Source of the DNA: Gemmatimonadota bacterium | Lineage (GTDB): Bacteria > JAAXHH01 | Length of the DNA stretch: 64,000 nt | Direction of reading: 5' to 3' | Assembly (NCBI GenBank): GCA_009837395.1 | Contig: VXTP01000008.1 | Span: forward strand, 164,753 to 228,752 | Shown: positions 60,075 to 64,000 of the stretch, in pieces | Position numbering within the stretch: the stretch's first letter is position 1 | Layout of the letters: the number at the start of each line of letters is the position of its first letter | Made by a program: the position numbers and the translations under genes | Notes under the pieces: model-generated | What the model was told of the DNA's origin: nothing | Databases searched by the model: none | The model's input: only the letters and a program-made list of their open reading frames with translations

Positions 60075-61184
60075 ATGGGCTACCCGCGCATTGATGGCCG
60101 AAGGGTGCAGGTTGAACCGCTGGCGGACCGGGAAAGCAAGCATCATATCGACGACATTCGCGTCGATCCCGATGGTCCGCTGCCCCCGGCTACATCCCGC
60201 CAGACCAGCCAGATCGGGACGATAGCGGACCGCATGCGCGATGCCCGTTCCAGGGGCGCTTCCGTCATGCTGGCCTACGGCGCGCACCTCGTGAAGAACG
60301 GGCTCGCCCCCGTGGTCACGCGCATGATGGAAGACGGCTGGGTCACCCACCTGGCCACCAACGGCGCGGGCGTGATCCACGATTGGGAATACGCCTTCCA
60401 CGGTCGGTCCGAAGAGGACGTGCGGGGCCATGTCGCCCGGGGATGTTTCGGCACGTGGGACGAGACCGGCCGGCATACGGCGCTGGCCGTACTGGCCGGC
60501 ACGGCGGACGACCTGGGATACGGGGAGTCGGTGGGCCGGATGATCGTGGAGGACGGGTACCACATTCCCGATCCGGCCGCACTTCGGCAGGCCCTCGCGG
60601 ACTGGTCCGCCGATCCCGCGGACGACGAGGCCATGCCCGCCCGCGCCGACCTCCTGCAGACGATCGTGCGCCACGGAATCGCACCGGGCCACCACGTCGT
60701 CGAACATCCCCACAAGCAGCATTCATTGACCGGGAATGCCTGTCGCCTGGGCGTGCCGCTCACCGTGCATCCCGGTATCGGGTACGACATCGTATATACA
60801 CACCCCCTGGCCGGCGGCGCCGCGTACGGTCGGGGCGGAATGATCGATTTCCAAGTTTTCGCCGAGGGCGTATCGCGCATCGACGGCGGCGTGTTCCTGT
60901 CCGTCGGCTCCTCGATCATGGCGCCCCAGGTCTTCGAAAAGTCCGTCTCGATCGCCAACAACCTGCGGCGGCAGGAAGGACTCGGTCCCGTGCGCCCCTT
61001 CATCGCGGTGAACGACCTCACGGAGGAGGACTGGGACTGGAACGCCGGGGAGCCGCCCATGGACGACCCGGCCTACTACAACCGCATGGGCAAGAGTTTC
61101 AGCCGCATGGGGGGTGAACTGATCTATGTCGCGGCCGACAACCGGCTGTTCATCCCCCATCTGTGCCGGCTGCTGACCTCGTAA
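60075..61184 (+). CDS. Deoxyhypusine-synthase-like hypothetical protein
   Basis: 369 residues from the ATG at 60075. The segment ARSRGASVMLAYGAHLVKNG followed by WVTHLATNGAGVIHDWEYA resembles the Rossmann-type NAD site of deoxyhypusine synthases, and RGGMIDFQVFAEGVSRIDGGVFLSVGSSIMAPQVFEKS fits a second glycine-rich loop. Many bacterial homologues of this kind lack eIF5A and act on other amines (for example homospermidine synthesis). I am unsure of the family. The gene is followed 12 bases later by an unknown protein. Confidence 0.5.
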   Translation: MGYPRIDGRRVQVEPLADRESKHHIDDIRVDPDGPLPPATSRQTSQIGTIADRMRDARSRGASVMLAYGAHLVKNGLAPVVTRMMEDGWVTHLATNGAGVIHDWEYAFHGRSEEDVRGHVARGCFGTWDETGRHTALAVLAGTADDLGYGESVGRMIVEDGYHIPDPAALRQALADWSADPADDEAMPARADLLQTIVRHGIAPGHHVVEHPHKQHSLTGNACRLGVPLTVHPGIGYDIVYTHPLAGGAAYGRGGMIDFQVFAEGVSRIDGGVFLSVGSSIMAPQVFEKSVSIANNLRRQEGLGPVRPFIAVNDLTEEDWDWNAGEPPMDDPAYYNRMGKSFSRMGGELIYVAADNRLFIPHLCRLLTS

Positions 61185-61196
61185 AAGGAGAAGGAA

Positions 61197-62549
61197 ATGG
61201 AAGCCTGGATCTTCGTCCACAACCCCCTCGAACGGTACATTTCAGACTACAAGCGGATCTTCGACGCGTGGCAGGACGGGGGCGTCACCGGCATCGTGGT
61301 GGGCTATCTCCACTTCGAACGGGACGACGGCACGAGGATGCCTGTTTTAGAGAGCGATCCCGCTGTTTACCGGTCCTTCGGCGTCGATCCGCCCGCGGAG
61401 GGACCGCGCGATCCGGAAAAGGAACGCCTCTTCGCCGCCATGCTGAACGACGCCAGGGAGCGGGGCTGGCACATCATCACCTTCGGCGCGGGTCTCGGCG
61501 GGGGCCAGCGTCCCGTGGAGGAAGATCCATACGGCGTGATCGGCCACGCCGCGACGGTTCAGGACGCCATGAACGCCCTGCCCCAGGCCCATGGCTTCCT
61601 CATCGACGGACCCGGGGAGCAACACTACGAGCTCGCCTTCCACCACGGGGGTGAACTCTTCGAGATCCGCCCCGGAGAGGACACCCGCTTCGCCGCCCTG
61701 GGGTACGACATGGGCCGCCTGCAGCGCGGCATCGAACACCTCTGGGACCGGTTTCACCAGCTCACTCCGGCTGAGGTGCGGTACCGCGCGCCGGGCGGCA
61801 TGCTGGCGGGCATGCAGCTCTTCGACATCAACGAGGACGCCCTCTACTGGCTCCGCGCCCGCCGGGAAACGGCGCTGGGACACATGGCCGCCATCGCCGA
61901 ACAGGTCGGCAAGCTCAACCGGAATGTGGATCTCGGCGGCATTCCCCGCACGGCGGCCTTCTCCTCGCTGACCTGCCAGGACTACCACGCCATGGCGTCC
62001 TGGTTCGACTTCATCTTCCCCAAGCACTACTACTGGCACCGGGGCTTCGACGGCATGTACGGGACGGTCTCCCGCTGGGTGCAGCGGCTGCGGAAGTGGA
62101 ACCCGTCGCTTACCGAGGAAGACGCCTTCGACGTGGTCAAGCTGCTCTTCGGTATCGACCTGCCGGGCGTGCGCACCCTGATGGACATGGAAATGGGGTT
62201 TCCCGAGGAGTTCTTCTCCACCATCGTGTACGGGGAGACCCGCCGCGCCCTGGAGGCCATCGGAGATACGGACAAGTGCATCTGCTGGGTCTCCACGGGG
62301 CGCGCGCCGCACGCGGGCGACGCCATGCCGGCGCGAGACCTGGCCGGTATCCTGAACGCCTCCAAAGAAGCCGGACTGAAGCGCTTCCTCTTCCATCCCG
62401 ATCCGGATATCGGCGCGGCCGAGTGGCACATCCTCACCAATATGTGCGGCAACCCCTGGCAGGAGTCCAACGAAGCGGTGTACTGGCCGCCCGATACGCC
62501 CCGGCTCGATTCCTTCAGCCACAGTCGCAAGCCGACGCGGACGGATTAG
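61197..62549 (+). CDS. Hypothetical protein, possibly TIM-barrel hydrolase
   Basis: 450 residues with a strong RBS (AAAGGAGAAGGAA). Begins EAWIFVHNPLERYISDYKRIFDAWQDGGVTGIVVGYLHF, then AMLNDARERGWHIITFGAGLGG. These alternating helix and buried-strand segments recall the TIM barrels of glycoside-hydrolase-like proteins. Conserved-looking aromatic and acidic clusters include FHHGGELFEIRPGED, SSLTCQDYHAMASWFDFIFP and KHYYWHRGFDGMYG. No secretion signal. No family assigned; it forms a pair with the deoxyhypusine-synthase-like gene (12 bases apart). Confidence 0.65.
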   Translation: MEAWIFVHNPLERYISDYKRIFDAWQDGGVTGIVVGYLHFERDDGTRMPVLESDPAVYRSFGVDPPAEGPRDPEKERLFAAMLNDARERGWHIITFGAGLGGGQRPVEEDPYGVIGHAATVQDAMNALPQAHGFLIDGPGEQHYELAFHHGGELFEIRPGEDTRFAALGYDMGRLQRGIEHLWDRFHQLTPAEVRYRAPGGMLAGMQLFDINEDALYWLRARRETALGHMAAIAEQVGKLNRNVDLGGIPRTAAFSSLTCQDYHAMASWFDFIFPKHYYWHRGFDGMYGTVSRWVQRLRKWNPSLTEEDAFDVVKLLFGIDLPGVRTLMDMEMGFPEEFFSTIVYGETRRALEAIGDTDKCICWVSTGRAPHAGDAMPARDLAGILNASKEAGLKRFLFHPDPDIGAAEWHILTNMCGNPWQESNEAVYWPPDTPRLDSFSHSRKPTRTD

Positions 62550-62622
62550 GCACAGTGCGGCGCGGCGGTAGCCGTCGCGGACCGATCACTAAACCGGTCT
62601 CGCGCGCAAGCCGACGCGGACC
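62527..62622 (+). repeat. 17-base direct repeat around the stop of the 450-residue protein
   Basis: CGCAAGCCGACGCGGAC at 62527-62543 (just before the stop at 62547-62549) recurs at 62606-62622, 79 bases later in the spacer. Confidence 0.85.
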
Positions 62623-62658
62623 CACCTGGCCGCACGAATCGTCTAAGGAATCACTTGA

Positions 62659-63351
62659 ATGGCGCTATCGGATTTCACCGGGCCGGACTACATCGAAGCG
62701 TGGACGAAAGACCTGGACCAGAGGTGGCCCGAGCGCGCGGCGATGGCGTACTGCGTCGTGCGGACGCTCGTTGAGTGGCGGGGTGAACAGCGCGAACGCG
62801 AACGTCACCGGGCGGAATCGCCAGGGAGCGATCATCTCGCGACGACCCGTTTGCTGGAATTGGGGGTTGGTGCGGGTGGTCTCGCCCAGGCCGTGTTAAG
62901 TGCGTTATTCGATGGGTCGGAGTCGGGAAGGACAAGTGCCGTAGAGTACACGGGGATCGAAATCGAGCCGGCGCTGGCCCTACACTTGGATGAACTGCTC
63001 GCGAAATCTGGCTACCAAGACGCTCGCGTAATTCAAGCCGACCTGAGGGGCGACGGCTGGACCTGCGGGCTCAGTCCCTTCGACGCCATCTTCACCCTTC
63101 AGACCCTCCACGACCTCGGCGGCGTCGACGCCCTCGAAGCCGTCTACCGGCAAGCCCACGGACTTCTGGCACCCGGCGGGATCCTGGTCAACGCGGATTT
63201 CGTGTTTCCCTTCGAGAAAGACGACCCCGATCGTCCACGGCGGTTGCCCATCGAAACGCACGAGAACCTGCTTTCCAGCCTGGGATTTGTAGATTTCAGG
63301 TGTGGACTGCGACAGGGAAAGATGGCGTGTATGTTGGCGAGGCGGGTGTAG
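62659..63351 (+). CDS. Class I SAM-dependent methyltransferase
   Basis: 230 residues; AAGGAA precedes the ATG. Motif I LLELGVGAGGLAQAVL (about residues 71-86), an acidic post-I residue in YTGIEIEPALALHLDELL, motif IV-like FDAIFTLQTLHDLGG, and GGILVNADFVFPFEK after it. Substrate not readable from sequence. It ends the unit that began with the deoxyhypusine-synthase-like gene, 109 bases from the 450-residue protein. Confidence 0.85.
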   Translation: MALSDFTGPDYIEAWTKDLDQRWPERAAMAYCVVRTLVEWRGEQRERERHRAESPGSDHLATTRLLELGVGAGGLAQAVLSALFDGSESGRTSAVEYTGIEIEPALALHLDELLAKSGYQDARVIQADLRGDGWTCGLSPFDAIFTLQTLHDLGGVDALEAVYRQAHGLLAPGGILVNADFVFPFEKDDPDRPRRLPIETHENLLSSLGFVDFRCGLRQGKMACMLARRV

Positions 63352-63369
63352 CAGGTATTTCCAACATCC

Positions 63370-63383
63370 CCGGAGCGCTCCGG
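63370..63383. other. 14-base perfect palindrome after the methyltransferase gene
   Basis: CCGGAGCGCTCCGG lies 19 bases after the stop codon at 63351. It could form a hairpin in the transcript, but no T-run follows, so it is not a classic intrinsic terminator. Confidence 0.4.
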
Positions 63384-63476
63384 CGTCGCAGGCGCAAGGC
63401 AGGCATCATTGGGGTTGTATTTAGCAACGATGCCAATAGCTGGAAACTTGAACGAACTTTTTTACATAACCCACTT

Positions 63477-63505
63477 GACATATCTACAAAACAAATGTAT
63501 AGTGT
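63477..63505 (+). promoter_or_regulatory. Near-consensus sigma-70 promoter
   Basis: TTGACA (63477-63482), 17-base spacer, TATAGT (63500-63505), in an AT-rich island (about 63420-63515) between GC-rich sequences. The predicted start point is near 63512. No ORF of normal size follows, which points to an RNA gene. Confidence 0.8.
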
Positions 63506-63511
63506 AATCAT

Positions 63512-63640
63512 CATGCCCATTTAACGGGCGTAACGACAACCGCATCAGGATACCCTCGCGTCCCTTAGCGGACCCGCACCCCGCGGACCTTCAAGCGTCC
63601 CCGTGCTACTTCTGATCCACCCATGGCACGGGGATTTTTC
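63512..63640 (+). ncRNA. Candidate small RNA, about 128 bases
   Basis: Bounded by a near-consensus promoter and an intrinsic terminator. The 5' part forms ATGCCC (63515-63520)/GGGCGT (63528-63533) with a 7-base loop. The middle has weaker GC-rich pairing (GCGGACC twice at about 63568 and 63583). The 3' end is the terminator stem. No tRNA-like, 6S, SRP or known riboswitch motif was recognised. An alternative is a leader or attenuator of the gene starting at 63923. Confidence 0.55.
63599..63640 (+). terminator. Intrinsic terminator of the candidate small RNA
   Basis: CCCCGTGC (63599-63606) pairs with GCACGGGG (63626-63633), 19-base loop, followed by ATTTTTC. A second T-run (CCCTTTTT) lies 10 bases further on. 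Confidence 0.75.
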
Positions 63641-63922
63641 ATGCCCTTTTTCTCCTCAGCCTTACATCCGGATCAAACGTTGCGAGACGTAGGCCCGGCA
63701 CACCCGGCAGTTCGCACCCGATCTGTTGATCGCCCGACATCCGGCACACAGTCCATCCCGAATCGATCGTTCGCATCCAGACGGCCGCGCACCGTGCAGC
63801 CGTCCATCTTCAAGACAAGGAGTTCATCCATCATGTCGGTGATCATCCGTTTCATTCATGCGTTAACATCGCGTTTTAAGCGCAATCACTCGTTCCTAAT
63901 GACCATCGTAAAGGACCTCATC

Positions 63923-64000
63923 ATGCCAGGACATCACCTGTACCGTTTCGCCCTGAGGACGCTCCTCGGCCTCCTCATCCTTTCCATGGCGGCGCTGACC
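63923..64000 (+). CDS. Start of an exported protein (cut by window end)
   Basis: ATG at 63923 with AAAGGA seven bases upstream, open to the window edge (26 codons visible). The visible residues MPGHHLYRFALRTLLGLLIL then SMAALT form a signal peptide: basic n-region and hydrophobic core. An in-frame ATG at 63833, also with AAGGAG, is an alternative that would add 30 residues. The rest of the protein lies outside the window, so no function can be given. Confidence 0.6.
   Translation, partial: MPGHHLYRFALRTLLGLLILSMAALT

Larger units (their letters stand above)
63352..63922. other. 571-base spacer holding the RNA unit
   Basis: Apart from the palindrome, promoter, candidate small RNA and terminator, the stretch 63641-63832 has no clear ORF on the plus strand; an ORF at 63673-63855 on the minus strand has no RBS or family motif. 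A small hairpin CGATC/GATCG at about 63720-63733 is visible. Coding could start as early as 63833 (ATG with AAGGAG ten bases upstream), in frame with 63923. Confidence 0.4.

Noticed and set aside
63673..63855. A 60-residue minus-strand frame near the right edge.
   Set aside because: No RBS and no conserved motif; it overlaps the leader of the exported protein on the other strand.

Overview
The window is about 64 kb of GC-rich, gene-dense bacterial chromosome. It looks like an uncultured FCB-group lineage, with Latescibacterota or Gemmatimonadota-like as the best guess. The grounds are paired TPR/GWxTD secreted proteins, a PorV/PorQ-type outer-membrane protein, a MacB/FtsX-type permease, many sugar-phosphate-isomerase-like and amidohydrolase genes, and a phytanoyl-CoA-dioxygenase-like enzyme. 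There is no phage or IS element, and I saw no rRNA, tRNA or CRISPR array. Start codons are mixed (ATG, GTG, TTG) with AGGAG-type ribosome binding sites, and gene ends often overlap by 1-4 bases.

Layout. 1-9048 (minus): two GWxTD lipo/secretory proteins, an ABC permease and a Big_2-domain lipoprotein. 9163-17628 (minus): a tetrapyrrole operon read ccsA/hemX, sirC-like, hemA, hemC, cobA-hemD fusion, zinc-ribbon protein, hemB, hemL. It resembles the Bacillus hemAXCDBL order and has a good promoter and direct repeats at 17684-17714. 17729-20675: class IV aminotransferase, era, a phosphotransferase. 20786-30741 (plus): M48 protease, amidohydrolase, a nucleosidase-like / SPL radical-SAM / SDR overlapping trio, MOSC protein, ceramidase-like protein, Gfo/Idh oxidoreductase, PorV-like protein. 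30798-40111 (minus): glutaminyl cyclase, GNAT, ankyrin protein, MDR dehydrogenase, GH32, NudC, Tat-exported aminotransferase, class III aminotransferase, CcmI-like lipoprotein. 40513-43592 (plus): cold-shock/VOC fusion, polyphosphate glucokinase, winged-helix AlkZ-like protein, orphan DNA methyltransferase. 43650-54644: sugar and carboxylate catabolism genes, MFS exporter, a Phd/VapC toxin-antitoxin pair, enolase-superfamily enzyme, dioxygenase, two amidohydrolases, a retropepsin-like protein. 54820-64000: amino-acid permease, a 56-residue membrane miniprotein, an assimilatory sulfur operon (siroheme sulfite reductase, APS reductase and two unknown coupled genes), a deoxyhypusine-synthase-like gene, an unknown 450-residue protein, a methyltransferase, then a probable small RNA unit and the start of an exported protein.

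The siroheme branch encoded in the heme operon (cobA domain and sirC-like) would supply the cofactor of the sulfite reductase at 56760, so the two distant operons are functionally linked.

The most unusual structure is not a gene. Short tandem duplications (periods 19, 27, 32, 32, 37 and 55 bases) sit at gene junctions and copy stop-codon or start/RBS regions. A separate class of 9-base-period repeat tracts extends or interrupts otherwise conserved proteins. A near-consensus promoter followed 95 bases later by an intrinsic terminator at 63477-63640 marks a likely unannotated small RNA.
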